A stretch of DNA of 64,000 nucleotides from Antedon mediterranea (GCF_964355755.1 NC_092673.1:67001-131000), one strand, 5' to 3'. Positions 1-13,100 are shown, numbered from the stretch's first letter. Made by a program: numbers and translations. The notes: generated by a model from the letters alone, not told the origin.

Positions 1-142
1 TTACACTGAAAGGGCAGTTTTAATTTTGAATAGGCTACTTTTTTTGGAAAAGTCATAACTAAGAAGTACTTTAATACGCAAAATACGTTTTGTTGCGGGC
101 GGATAACCAAACTCGTCCTCAAGTGACGAGTTTAAGTTCTAG
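1..142 (+). mobile_element. Helitron 3' end (partial, cut by window edge)
   Basis: The stretch ends in a hairpin, AAACTCGTC / GACGAGTTT with a 7-nt loop, followed shortly by CTAG and then T. Helitron 3' termini typically show a subterminal hairpin, CTRR, and insertion before T. The same 142 bases recur almost unchanged at 1563-1704, so this is a family terminus. The 5' part lies outside the window. Confidence 0.7.
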
Positions 143-1704
143 TTATTCTTCTTTCTTTCTCGGATTTTGTGCACGCGTTTTCTCTTTAACGTGTTAACAT
201 AACATGTTGTAACTTCGTCAACATATAGACATTTAACTGAAGATGTACTGCCAAGCTTTTTGACAATGTCAGATCCGCGTAGCGTAAGTTACGCGCGATT
301 TTCTGAAAATCTTAAATCGGTCATAACTTCGAAACCGATAAATATTTTTTAACGAAATTTTCAGCCACGTTTTCTTCACATCAATGGCTAACTTTTGGAA
401 TGTTTAACAAATTTTTGGAGATTAGAAAGTTTTCGCGTAAATTGCGTTTGAAATATTTTACTCTTCTTATTTTGTGCACGCTGTTTCTCTTCAACGTGTA
501 AACATAATATGTTGTAACTTGTTGAGCATTTAGACATTTTACTGAAGTTGTCCAGCCAAGCTTTTTGACGATGTCAGAGCCGCGTAGCGTAAGTTACGCG
601 TGATTTTCGGAAAATCTTAAATTGGTTATAACTTCGACACAAATGAATATTTTTTAACGTCATTTTCAGCCACGTTTGCTTCACATCAATAGTTAACTTT
701 TTTAACGTTACCGCAATTTGTAACATTAGAAAGTGCGCGCGTAAATGGCGTTTGAAATTTTAAAATGCTTCAAATCAATTTCTGATTAAATTAGAGCACG
801 ATTCAGGTCATTTTAAGCGTTTAAAAAATTGCCACTGGTGCGCACATTTTTACGCGCGCACGGCGCAGGGAACACGTATAAACATTTCTTTTACACGATT
901 TGTGTTTTTAAATCTTCGGTTAACAATTTTACGTTATTTTATTCACTTTTCAACTTGAAATGGCGTTCTACGAGCACGTTAAACACGACAGGTTGCGCAC
1001 GAAAACGTCAACAAATTATGAAAATGTTCCTAAATATGTCTACTTTTAAAAATGAAACAGTTCATCAGAATGCAAGGTTACCCCCATTTTTTATTTTATT
1101 TTCTTGCAGTGTATTAATCATAGGTATAATTTATTATAGTCGTGAATGTTAAAAAGTGTTTGATGGCTACATTATTTGCATATTAAATGTAATGTTTGAA
1201 ATAATTATCATCAAACAAACATAAACATATTCAAAGATTAAAACAATAAACATAACGTTTATCTTTTTTCTTTACATGTTAATATATAAAACTTGAAAGT
1301 ATGCACTTTCATAATATGTAACTGTTTAAAATTTGTGAAGATTTCATCATAGTAAAAATTATGATTTAAGTTCGATATGTAATAATCAACTTGCATCGAG
1401 GGGGGTTCACGACATACCGAACGAACGAGGACTCTTTCTTCGGATTTTCTTCAGCAGGTGCTCATATGGCTCGATGTGTAGTGCAACCGACTTTGGTATC
1501 AGAGGTACCGGGTTCGAGTCCCGTCACGGGGAAACAATTAATTAAAAGGGTTTATTTGGTTATTACACTGAAGGGGCAGTTTTAATTTTGAATAGCCTAC
1601 TTTTTTTGGGAAAAGTCATAACTTAGAAGTACTTGAATACGCAAGATACGTTTTGTTGCGGGCGGATAACCAAACTCGTCCTCAAGTGACGAGTTTAGAT
1701 CTAG
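143..1704 (+). mobile_element. Non-autonomous Helitron, copy 2
   Basis: The 3' end repeats that of copy 1: stem 1672-1680 with 1688-1696, then CTAG at 1701-1704 followed by T. No replicase-helicase reading frame is present. The interior carries an imperfect duplication (about 165-300 and 465-610) and a tRNA-like module near 1460-1530. The 5' boundary is uncertain; it may start a few bases after the previous CTAG. Confidence 0.6.
1460..1532 (+). other. tRNA-like Pol III module inside Helitron
   Basis: An A-box-like TGGCTCGATGT at 1467-1477 is followed about 33 bases later by GGTTCGAGTCC (1511-1521), a perfect match to the tRNA B-box consensus. No cloverleaf with a plausible acceptor stem could be closed, so this is a tRNA-derived promoter relic, not a functional tRNA. 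Related modules sit near 2772 and 4184. Confidence 0.55.
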
Positions 1705-1706
1705 TT

Positions 1707-1736
1707 AGGTTATATGCATTATCATGCATATAACCT
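1707..1736. repeat. Perfect 13-bp hairpin
   Basis: AGGTTATATGCAT at 1707-1719 and its exact reverse complement at 1724-1736 are separated by a 4-nt loop. The sequence ATGCATATAACCT also precedes the terminal hairpin of Helitron copies 3 and 4, so this looks like an inverted duplication of Helitron subterminal sequence. Confidence 0.7.
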
Positions 1737-1774
1737 CTTGATTCTGTCAAAATCTTTATTTATTTATTTATTTA

Positions 1775-3180
1775 TTCTTTCCTTAGCACTATTTTGTCCG
1801 TGAATTATCTTGATATCAGTTTCATCTATTTAAGTCAATTTTTCAGAGTATATTCCTTATGGCCAGGAATCGATGTGGTTATATTTTCACGATGCGTAAT
1901 CAAAAATTACGCGGTCTACGCGCGATTTTACGAAATCACGTTTGTAATCATATCTTCACAAGCATGAATCACAATTAAACAAAATTTGGTACTCATAAAT
2001 TTCAGGTCATATTTCATCATATGGCAATACAATTACGTGCGTAGCGCATATAACGCTTGCGTACGCGCGCTTAAAATGTTCAAAATTGTCAAAATTTATT
2101 TTCGATGAAATTAGAGTACGTTTCAGGCAATTTTAAGCGTTTAAAAAATTGCCATGAGTGCGCAGATTTTTGCACGCGCACTGCGCGTTATACGTTAATG
2201 CGCACTCTTTTTGTCCGATTTCGGTTGTACAACCTTTCTTTAATAATATCATCATATTTTATTCACTTTTCAACGCGTAATTGCCTTATACGAGCACGTC
2301 AAAAGTGACAGGCTACGCACGTGTAAGTTAACAAAATGGTGAAAATATGCTAAATTTTAAAATTAATATAGATCGTCAGAATGCTCGGGAACACATATTT
2401 TTTATTTCATTTTCTTGAAGTGTATGTATCTTATGTATGATTTATTATTAAACTAAGAGAACAAAAGTTGATTAAGCCATAATTAATTGCATATTAAATT
2501 AAAAAAAAATCATTTCGACAATCAAACAAATTATGACATTTTCTTAGGCCAAAATAACAAACTTAACATTAACTTTCTTCCTCCAAAAGTTCATATATTA
2601 AAGTTAAAAGTATATAGTTTGACAGTGCATCATTTTTGTACATTTTTAGAGATGTCATCATAGTAAAAAATTATAATTCATTGCGGTATGTAATAATCTA
2701 TCTGCACCAAAGTGGTTACTGCATAGTAAATACACGGAGGAATTTTTCTACAATTTTTAGACAGTTGTGTATGGCTCGGTGGTGTGTGCTCGTGTCTATG
2801 GCACTCAAGGTACCGAGATCGAGTCTCACCTTTGGAAACGAAATAAGATTTTTTTTTTATTATTCGTATTGTTTGTTCAAATTTATTTCTTAGTGTATAT
2901 ATTATACACATGATTTATAATGAAATCTAGATAAAAAATAACTTATGTCTTTATTATTATGTAACAGCAAATGTGGTTTATGACATTATACGCAGAGGGA
3001 TCTTTGATCGGATTGTGATACCGGCTATTGTATTCGCGTTAGCAAGGTCCTATCATATATTATAAATAATTAAAGAATCTGAGAAAATCAATGAATCAAA
3101 ATATCTTTTAAAAATCAATTATCTTTATTAAAATCAATGCATATAACCTATAATTCGTCATAGTGACGAATTAAATCTAG
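1775..3180 (+). mobile_element. Non-autonomous Helitron, copy 3
   Basis: The element ends with hairpin AATTCGTC (3152-3159) / GACGAATT (3165-3172), then CTAG ending at 3180 and T. It is nearly identical to copy 4 (3185-4596) over about 1.4 kb. A tRNA-like module lies near 2765-2830. There is no transposase. The 5' end is blurred by a TTTA microsatellite. Confidence 0.75.
2765..2830 (+). other. tRNA-like Pol III module inside Helitron copy 3
   Basis: A-box-like TGGCTCGGTGG lies at 2772-2782 and a degenerate B-box with core ATCGAGTCT near 2815-2827. Position within the element matches that in copy 4, so the module travels with the Helitron family. Confidence 0.5.
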
Positions 3181-3184
3181 TTTA

Positions 3185-4596
3185 TCTATTCTTTCCTTAG
3201 CACTATTTTGTCCGTGAATTATCTTGGCATCAGTTTCATCTAGCTAAGTCAAGTTTTCAGAGTATATTCCTTATGGCCAGGAATCGGTGTGGTTATATTT
3301 TCACGATGCGCAATCAAAAATTACGCGGTCTACGTGCGATTTTACGAAATCACGTTTGTAATCATATCTTTACAAGCATGAATCACAATTAAACAAAATT
3401 TGGTACTCATAAATTTCAGGTCATATTTCATCATATGGCAATACAATTACGTGCGTAGCTCATATAACGCTTGCGTACGCGCGCTTAAAGTGTTTAAAAT
3501 TGTCAAAATTTATTTTCGATGAAATTAGAGTACGTTTCAGGCAATTTTAAGCGTTTAAAAAATTGCCATGAGTGCGCAGATTTTTGCACGCACACTGCGC
3601 GTTAAACGTTAATGCGCACTCTTTTTGCCCGATTTCTGTTTTACAATCTTTCTTTAATAATATCATCATATTTGATTCAGGTTTCAACTCGAAATTGCGT
3701 TATACGAGCACGTCAAAAGTGACTGGCTACGCACGTATAAGTTAACAAAATGGTGAAAATATGCTAAATTTTAAAATTAATATATATCGTCAGAATGCAG
3801 GGGAACACCTATTTTTTATTTCTTTTTCTTGAAGTGTATGTATCATATGTATGATTTATTATCAAATAAAGAGAACAAAAGTTGATTAAGTCATCATTAA
3901 TTGCATATTAAATTTAAAAAAAATAATTTCGACAATCAAACAAATTATGACATTTTCTGAGGCCAAAATAACAAACTTAACATTAACTTTCTTCCTTCAA
4001 AAATTCATATATTAAAGTTAAAAGTATGTAGTTTGACAGTGCATCATTTGTATACATTTTAAAGATGTCATCATAGTAAAAAATTATAATTCGTTTCAGT
4101 ATGTAATAATCTATTTGCATCAAAGTGGTTACTGCATAGTAAATACACGGAGGAATTTTTCTACAACTTTTAGTCAGTTGTGTACGGCTCTCGGTGGTCT
4201 GTGCTCGTCTCTATGGCATTCAAGGTACCGAGATCGAGTCTCACCTTGGGAAACGAAATAAGATTTTTTTTTTTATTATCCGTATTGTTTGTTCAAATTT
4301 ATTTCTTAGTGTATAGATTATATACATGATTTATAATGAAATCTAGATAAAAATTAACTTATGTCTTTATTATTATGTAACAACAAATGTGGTTTATGAC
4401 ATTATACGCATATGGATCTTTGATCGGATTGTGATACCGGCTATGGTGTTCGCGTTAGCAAGGTCCTATAATATATTATAAATAATTAAAGATTCTGAGA
4501 AAATCAATAAATCAATTTATCTTTTAAAAATCAACTATCTTTATTTAAATCAATGCATATAACCTATAATTCGTCATAGTGACGAATTAAATCTAG
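3185..4596 (+). mobile_element. Non-autonomous Helitron, copy 4
   Basis: The element begins with TC immediately after an A (3184) and ends CTAG (4593-4596) before T, with terminal hairpin 4568-4575 / 4581-4588. These are canonical Helitron ends. It lies head to tail with copy 3, only 4 bases apart. Interior: tRNA-like module at about 4180-4245 and no coding capacity. A reverse-oriented fragment of the same family lies at about 31690-32215. Confidence 0.8.
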
Positions 4597-4958
4597 TTTG
4601 CCTTAGATTTATATATATAAATATACTGTGTTTTGTATTTCAACATTGTAAAATTTATTAAAATATAATATGTTTATTAAATAAAATGAATGTTTATTAC
4701 ATTTTCAATTGAAGAATTTAATAATTTATTAAACTGTGTGTTGCGCGTGGGTACGACGTGTGTGTGTGTGTGTGTGTGTGACGGCGTCGTGTGAAAAGAA
4801 GTTATGATCGAGACACAACGTGAATACAGTATATAGAGGGCGGAGGAGGAAGACTCACTACGAAAATCATCTAGCCTAGGCCTAGAGAGATGTGTTTTGT
4901 TTTGTTTCAATATTAATTATTAAATCTAGCCTTGCTTGTATGTAGGCCTATGCCTATA
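4597..4958 (+). promoter_or_regulatory. Upstream region of membrane-protein gene
   Basis: There is no gene here. It contains a (TG)n run near 4758-4780 and the start of a TAGGCCTA-rich stretch that continues through intron 1. It is the presumed promoter and 5' UTR of the gene starting at 4959, judged only from position. Confidence 0.35.
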
Positions 4959-7759
4959 ATGGATATGAAGATTTTTGTCGTAATTTCTCTCTTTCAAGTA
5001 AGGTAAGACCTGCTTAAGTATTTAATCTACAACTACCTAGCTAGGGCCTACCTAGACTACACATAACATTATACTTTATACTTTATACTTAGCTTATTAT
5101 AGGCCAGAGGGAGTTGTTTACAACTCCCTGCTTAGGCCATACACTACAGGGGAATCCCACTACAGAGTATAGTAGCAGAGTAATCCCAGCCAAGCCTAGT
5201 ACTAGTAGTCTCTCTGTATATTGTATAGCCTAGGCCGGCATATTACCGTTTCGACCCACCACCAGACAGTTTCGGCCACAACCGATTTCTATGGCGAGCC
5301 ACATACATTTATTTATTTAGATATAAAGATATTAAAATTTCTTTTTTCTTTTTATTGTTTTAATTTAATGTTGTATCTCATAATATTTAGTTGTCATGGC
5401 GGTTAAAATGTACATGCAACAGCACATTTTTCTTATTAACATGAGCTGCATTGCTTTGAAAAGGCTTGCCGACACCATGCAATAAATGGTGACACTTAAA
5501 TTGGTCGCCAACAAATCAAATTCCCATATTTTGCATATGTATCGTTCTTATTTACTATATGTCTTGTTATCACTTCAGTCACCACCGCTATGTAGCATAT
5601 TCTCAATATGTAAATTTACAAAAAACTGAACATGCAATAGAACCATTAAATAGAACTTTTAATGTGCAGTTAGTAGAACTAAATGGAACTACTACTGAAG
5701 AGCACATGATTGAAATGAAAATTAACCAAAAAATGCCACTGCCTAGTTCTCTCATAAAGATGTTGTTTTCAAAGCCAAAAAAAGGTGAATTGTAATGCAT
5801 CATATAAGACAAGTGCAAGTGTACCCTCTAGTCCTTATCATCAGTACTAGTTATTAATAATTAAATGATGTTCAATAACTTCTAGTGCTGTGGCATCTAA
5901 AAACTGTGTCTGTTATGTTGGCTGGGCTACATCTTCCGGAAGTGTAAGAATCAAACTGAGTTCATGCTCTGCAGAAAACGTGACACCTTCGGCAGCTTAT
6001 ACACAGAAAACAGCTTCAACAGTTTTGCCAGCAACTACGACTGTTAAACTTTCTACACATCATACTACTGAGGAACAAGATGAACCTTCTGCTACCCTAA
6101 CACCAGATGCAACTACTAATGAATACCAACCTGTCCAGACGACTAAACAAGAACTTAGTACTACCAAAACACAATCAACCTCTGCTGCATCAGATTCTGG
6201 AAGGAAAAGCCGGAAGAAACGAGACGATAATCCTACACCACCACCATGTTGTCAGATTTTAATAGCACAAACAGAAGACAAATTATATTTCAATAACTTG
6301 TGGTGGAATGCCACTTTTACCTGCTATGATGGTTCTTCTGATAAGGTACAAATGTATTGTATATTCCCCTCTCCTAGCCAATAATTGCTATATTTTGCTC
6401 TTCAAGTAAGTTTAGGGTAGTAGTGGAGGACAACAATAATAGATCTATTGAAATTGAATCTGTTTTACCAAGTAATTTGGAATTATCTCTCGTACATATT
6501 GACTAATCAGATTACAGAATTCACATACACTAATCAAAATTATTAAATATCCAAATAACCCTACAAACTTGTATGTATTCCAGGTCTGCAATACAATCGG
6601 TTGTAATGACCTCAAGTTTTTACAGTATCATATCAAGTATGACGTTGCTTTACCCAATAATTGTATGAAGCAATATTACAGTAAGTTTTTTAAATGTGAA
6701 TTGCCCTAATATATATTGCACAATTACTTTTGACAACTTTCAATGTTATTATATTGTATTCATTGAGTCACCTATCTAAGTGCACTGCAACCTATAGCCA
6801 TAAATTCTGCACAAGTTCAAAACTCTCCTTGTCCATGTTTCTGGTGGTAGAACAAGTCTACAGCAATTAAATACTACAAATTACCCAGTGTAATTTTTGA
6901 AAAGTCAATATGTTGTTTATTTTAGTTTTCCCTTCAACTAATATAAACCCAGCTTTTTGTTTTTGTGTGACTCAAGGAGCTATGGCATACGTAACCAATG
7001 CTTTCCAAATGTATTGTACTCCTATCCTAAATTTGTTGTAACATAATATTTTACAGTTGACACCTCCAAAAAAGCTGATGGTTTCATGTTTGAAAGCAAT
7101 GGAACAGACAAAGTCATAGCAGCATGCAACAATTTCAGCGAAGATAAATGTTCAAGATTAAGTCTTACCGAAAACCATTGCTCTCAGGTTTGCAAATATT
7201 GTATATAAAAGAAAAAAATATATTATTAGTAATAATTTGTATTGTAATTCTAATGTTAATTCTCTGATGTTTGTTTTAAGGATGGCTGTTGCTGCCCTCT
7301 TGCAATAGGCACATGTACTTCAATGGTTACTACTACTACTACTGTGAACCCATCTGCGGCATCTCAACATCCAAGAAAACCAAAATCACCAAACAAACAA
7401 CAGGTTATTAAATCTAATGATTTGTTTTTTTATTATTAAAATTGATCTAATAAAAGATTTAAATAATACATAATAATTAATATATACTCACATTCTTGTA
7501 TGTAGGTATCTAACTAACTATATAACAATTTTATGCTTTTGTTTGTAATAAGTAAATATTATAATGCCATTTTCCTTAGAGCAAGTCATTTAATTGGAAA
7601 ATTATTGGCTACATCGCAACTGGTATTGCCTGTGGAGTATTCTTAACCATCCTTGTAAGGTTCATTTATGGAAAAAAGAAAAATAGCGGATTAGTAATTC
7701 CCAACTACAAGTACAGCCGTCTGAGTGCAGATTATGTGGCAGATGATGAACAATTTTAA
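4959..7759 (+). CDS. Unrecognised type I membrane protein with mucin-like stalk
   Basis: Six exons: 4959-5002, 5886-6345, 6584-6680, 7057-7187, 7281-7403, 7580-7759, giving 344 residues in phase. Residues 1-18 form a signal peptide whose cleavage region (AVA-SKN) is created across the first splice. Residues 46-120 are Ser/Thr-rich, suggesting an O-glycosylated stalk. A furin-type site RKSRKKR lies at about 121-127. A Cys-rich ectodomain follows with N-glycosylation sequons NAT, NGT and NFS and a DGCCC cluster. One transmembrane helix spans about 293-311. The short tail carries YSRL (about 330-333), which fits the YxxPhi endocytic signal, and an acidic end. I do not recognise the family. Furin cleavage and endocytosis are inferences from motifs. 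The start is chosen because only exon 1 joined directly to the exon at 5886 keeps frame. Confidence 0.75.
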
Positions 7760-10150
7760 CTGAACCTATTGGGTGTTTTGAAAGGTTTTAAGTTGACTTA
7801 TTCAGGTCTATGTTTTTATTTACCCAGAAAGAAACTGCTATAAGCAAACAGTATACTAAAATGCTGGTAGAGGAATTTTTCTATTTTGTGTCACTGTTAA
7901 AACAGGTTTGAATATTAATAATTATAATTCATAATAGAGTGTCCAAAAAATGAAATGTTTTTTTAGTGGGGTCATGCATCTAATATAGGTTTCTTAGTCA
8001 ATGATAATAATAATTTACTGTAGTAGCTAGATCAACTTTCATATGCACTTTGAGGCCCAGGCAATTGGTTTAGGGTTACAGTAGGTTTATTTAATCACAT
8101 TGTTCGAAAAAAATACATATTTAGTACATATTTATTAACTATGATTACCAGGCCTAATTTAATTTAAACCATTGGGATACCCCACCCCTGTGGTCCAGAT
8201 TAGTGAGAGGGATATATATTTGCTGCATTATCAACTGAAGTTTGTAGAGGTACATAGTTAAACTATAAATGTTATTCTGTATAATACATTCCATTTTCAT
8301 TATTTATAGAAAATTTAAGTTTGGTTTTGCTTTCTTGTGTTTCTTAGTTGTTTCTCCACTCATGTACGGTAGTCGTTTATTGTTCAATCGTTTCTTCGTC
8401 AAAGTCAAATATTACTAGGTTGGCCCAAACTAAATTACAACTTGAAATGAGTGGAAGAAAACAACCAGGAAAGATATAATAATCATTTATTTGAAAGCTA
8501 CACAGTGGCACACTTCTTGAATGAAGGTGCATGCAGAGTAAGTAAAATACGAAAGCCAAACTAAACCTAAATTTTATGCAGATTTGTTTATCCAAAAGAA
8601 ATATTTATTTTTATATGTATATTTGTAGTTTGATCCATTTTATGTCTTTAGGTGATAGTGGGAAGAAGGTCAGTCAATAAAATCACTTACTGACAGTAAT
8701 ATAAAAAATTCCTAAAAAATGAATGTGTGTTTAAATACAGTTTATTTCTATATGAGGTTAGACAAATACAAACACTCCAGTAATTCTTTTAGACTGGTTT
8801 CCTGGTTTTCACATTTTCTCCCAGATTACAAAGATAACTGAATTCTTATGTACTACTGTATATGTATGGTTTTCTGCATTAAAATAAACAAAAAGGCTTA
8901 TACATTGTATATTGTATGTATGCCATTGTATGACCATCTGGGCTGCGGTCATAATTTTCTCCTCTTTTTCAAGGGAAAGGGGATTCCCCACCACTCTTGT
9001 GACGTCACACACTGCACTCCTAACGTCTCGATAATAGATAGAGGGCGAAACTTCATATGTCCGGCCATGTATCTAAGTCAATGGATATTTTTCAAAATTA
9101 ATCAGGTGTGTGGTTTTATTTTTAGGTGGCTCGAAGCGCAAGTATTGAGCTGCCTGCCGTCTGATCTCAATTTGTTCTTTTTTTTTTTTTAAATTAAAAT
9201 ATAAATAACAGAAACAACTTTGCTTTTTCCATTTAATAAAAAAAGTAGTTTTGTATTGCATGGTGTATTGTGAGAAATAAATATTTGAATCGGTAGCGCA
9301 TTGAGGTATTATACCTCCATGGGAGCGCATCCACAAAATTCACGGCCGGGGAGTGGGGTTGGAGAGAGTATCCCATCGAGATAATATAAGTCGACTAACA
9401 TTTCATAGAAAAAAATTTAATGAAATACTATTAAAAAATGATTTTACCAACATGCTAAATTTGTTTAGAAAGGTTTAACAGCAAAACCAAAATCAACCAT
9501 GCGTTTTTACCCAGCAGTCCTATTATTTTCCATTTTGCCGTGTACTAATCATCACCAAGTAATTCAAGTAATGATTACTATAAACTAGTTCTTAATAGAC
9601 TACAATGTCTAATTTAATTAATATATATTTTTTCTACCAGAAACAATTAAACATTGAAATGTTAATTAGTAATAAACTATCATTAGGCCTATTCGTGAAA
9701 ACCCAACCTGTAGATGCCTGGTAGTTGACTGTCTATTATTCGGCAGTAAACTAACATCAAAATAGAATTTAACATATTTTTAGCATGTAGTTGATAACAT
9801 TTTTTATTATGAAAACCCTACCGGTGGTCTAGTGATTTTATACCTCCTTGCTTAGACAGTCACAAAATGTTATATACATCCCGACGTATGCGGCGCCCTA
9901 TCACATGGAAATATTACTGTATGTTTCATGTAAAACCGCGGATTGCTCATTCGAGATAATTCGATTCTTTGTTTTCTAGAGCCTAGAGGGCGGAAGAGAG
10001 CCAGGAGAGATTACACAAAAGAGAGCAGCGATTAGTAGGCCTATATATTTACAATAATGACGTGTTCATTTATACTATGCAAATCATTCTGCTTTATATT
10101 GTATTAACACTACAGTTGTGTTTCTGTTTGCGTTGTTTATTGTTTCAAGA
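7760..10150. other. Intergenic region without recognisable gene
   Basis: 3' UTR of the membrane-protein gene followed by AT-rich sequence. Open frames here are short and unlike any family. A dispersed repeat lies at about 9705-9990 (separate entry). Several TAGGCCTA sites occur just before the ERI1 start. Confidence 0.5.
9705..9990 (+). repeat. Dispersed repeat, also at 18.6 and 19.3 kb
   Basis: This segment, including CTACCGGTGGTCTAG and a GCGGCGCCCTA core, recurs on the opposite strand at about 18590-18790 and partly on the same strand at 19310-19410. No reading frame and no clear target duplication were found, so the class is unknown. Confidence 0.55.
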
Positions 10151-13100
10151 ATGACGTCGTCGTCAGTGGAGGCCGGTACTACTAGGCCTACAGCCTGTCC
10201 GCAAAAAAGCCGAAGTGTGAGGGACTCCTCCAGCCAAGGAGGTCTAGCCACACTTGATAAAGAACTAAAACACCTCTGCTTGGATGATTGTTGTGGGGTC
10301 CATGGGGATAGAAAACAGTCTAGGCCTAGACCTAAGTTTACTTCCACAGATCAATCCAGCGGCGTGACCAGTAGATTTAATAATATTAATAAGGTACTGA
10401 TGACAGAATTGTCTATATTATATGACGAGAAGAAGAGACAAAAACATTCAAGCCAACAAATTAGTACTGTACTCACTGTAATACAATGACAATGTCTGAA
10501 TTACAAATACTGTATTCATATTTCACCTGCTTCCAGGCCTGCCTACCTAAACCTAGTATACAGTTCTCTGTTCTTTTTTTATATAGATAGATAAAAGTCA
10601 TCCGGTATTCAAACAAATTTCTCGTAAAAATGGTGAAATAAACAAACTGAATGCTAGTGAAGTTAAAGCAAAACTTGGTACTTTAAAGCTGAACACTCGG
10701 TAAGTTGTGTAGATCAGTGGGTACCCAGACAAACTTTTCCACCCAAAATAAACTTTTACCCTTTTCTACTGTAACCTTCAATATGGCCCCCTTCAAATTA
10801 ACCTTTTCCTTTAAACTTCCCTTTTAATATTTGTGTGCATTGTCATATATCATTCTAGATTTTTTTGCAAACAAATGCTATTTTTATCTTTCTTTAGAGG
10901 GAGAATTGATATATTAAAGTCTAGACTGAAATCTTACTATAAACAACGACAGCTTGCAGCAGAGTCAGGCTTCCAATCGATGCATCAACAATTTGACTAT
11001 TTACTAGTGATAGACTATGAAGCAACATGCGAAGAACCAGAACCACCAGATTTTGTTCCTGAAATAATTGAGTTTCCTATTGTGTTAATAAACACAAGCA
11101 CTCTTGAAGTTGTAAGTTCAGATTAATCTAGTAGACTTGAACCAATTTTCAAATTAAAAAGTATAAACAAATTAAAAATACTACTGTATTTATCACTCGA
11201 TGAGCAACACTAAATTGTGTAAGAAACGATGTTTCATTCATGTGTATATAATGTTTATGTTTTGTGTAAAAAGGTCTTGCAAAAACAAAACTATTGAACA
11301 ATGTTGCATTAACTCATTGTAAACACTATCCATTTGTATGTAATTGCTTGATGTAGTTCAGGTCTCTCAATAGTGTAGGTGCTAAACAGCAATACCACTT
11401 AATATTGGTAAAGAGATAAAACATTTCAAACGTACAGTATTATTATTATACTGTATTATACATAAGCTGAACAAAAAAATAGGTTGGCTGGTGTCGCTCA
11501 TAAGTGAATATTATTACTACTATCAACATAAAAAAAAGTAACTTTTTTTTCTAAATAACTATAGACTATAGACAATAATAATTTCATTTTTGGTATGTAC
11601 ACTCATAATTATTTTTCAATGATATTTGATTTTTCAGGAAGATGAATTCCAAGCATTTTGTCGTCCTACATTTAATCCAAAATTAACCCAATTTTGTACA
11701 GATCTCACAAGTATTACACAGGTAGGTATGTGGTGGCCTCAGCTCTCCACAACCACCTATCAATTTTGTACATATCTCACAAGTATTACACAGGTAGGTA
11801 TGTGGTGGCCTCAGCTCTCCACAACCACCTATCAATTTTGTACAGATCTCACAAGTATTACACAGGTAGGTATGTGGTGGCTTCAGCTCTCCACAACCAC
11901 CTATCAATTTTGTACAGATCTCACAAGTATTACACAGGTAGGTATGTGGTGGCTTCAGCTCTCCACAACCACCTATCAATTTTGTACAGATCTCACAAGT
12001 ATTACACAGGTAGGTGTGTGGTGGCTTCAGCTCTCCACAACCACCTATCAATTTTGTACAGATCTCACAAGTATTACACAGGTAGGTATGTGGTGGCCTC
12101 AGCTCTCCACAACCACCTATCAATTTTGTACAGATCTCACAAGTATTACACAGGTAGGTATGTGGTGGCTTCAGCTCTCCACAACCACCTATCAATTTTG
12201 TACAGATCTCACAAGTATTACACAGGTAGGTATGTGGTGGCCTCAGCTCTCCACAACCACCTATCAATTTTGTACAGATCTCACAAGTATTACACAGGTA
12301 GGTATGTGGTTGCCTCAGCTCTCCACAACCACCTATCAATTTTGTACAGATCTCACAAGTATTACACAGGTAGGTATGTGGTTGCCTCAGCTCTCCACAA
12401 CCACCTATCAATTTTGTACAGATCTCACAAGTATTACACAGGTAGGTATGTGGTGGCTTCAGCTCTCCACAACCACCTATCAATTTTGTACAGATCTCAC
12501 AAGTATTACACAGGTAGGCATGTGGTGGCTTCAGCTCTCCACAACCACCTATCAATTTTGTACAGATCTCACAAGTATTACACAGGTAGGTATGTGGTTG
12601 CCTCAGCTCTCCACAACCACCTATCATTCACATTATTGTATTTATCATCATCTAACAATCATCAATTAATTGGTATGAATTTTAGAGTATGGTTGATAGT
12701 GCAGAGTTGTTTCCAGATGTATGGAAAAAAGTTTGTAAATGGATGGACTCTAAGGGACTAGGAACCTACTATACATTTGCAGTAGCATGTGATGGGTATG
12801 TAATGCTACATTAAAATGGAAATAATAATAATGGTCAATTTCTAAAGCATAAAAATGCAGGGCACATCTAAGCACTGAACAGAAAATTTAAAAAGCACAA
12901 AAATAATTAATTTTGAAAATGCAAATTAAAAAAGGTTTTATAGTTGAAAAATGTAACATTTATTTGATGTTCTTCTAGTATATTCTTTTTCTGGATATAC
13001 TAATACTAAGCTTGTCCTTGGTATGTAATGAAATTTAATTTACCGTTTTAATGCATCTATACTGTAACAAATTTCTGAATATATATAACCTTTTATGTTT

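Noticed and set aside
829-1152. 107-codon open frame
   Set aside because: It lies inside a Helitron, has no recognisable domain and is not conserved with sister copies.
1460-1532. Functional tRNA gene
   Set aside because: The B-box is perfect, but no acceptor stem or anticodon arm could be paired, and the module repeats within transposon copies.
5559-5795. Open frame with AG acceptor at 5578 and GGTGAA donor at 5785, candidate exon 2 of the membrane-protein gene
   Set aside because: Its 3' phase does not match the exon at 5886, whereas exon 1 (4959-5002) joined directly to 5886 is in phase and yields an ideal signal peptide.
11683-12761. Long repetitive open frames on the minus strand (314 codons) and in another plus frame (355 codons) over the 72-bp array
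   Set aside because: They arise because a stop-free 72-bp unit is a multiple of three; they have no family features or independent start.
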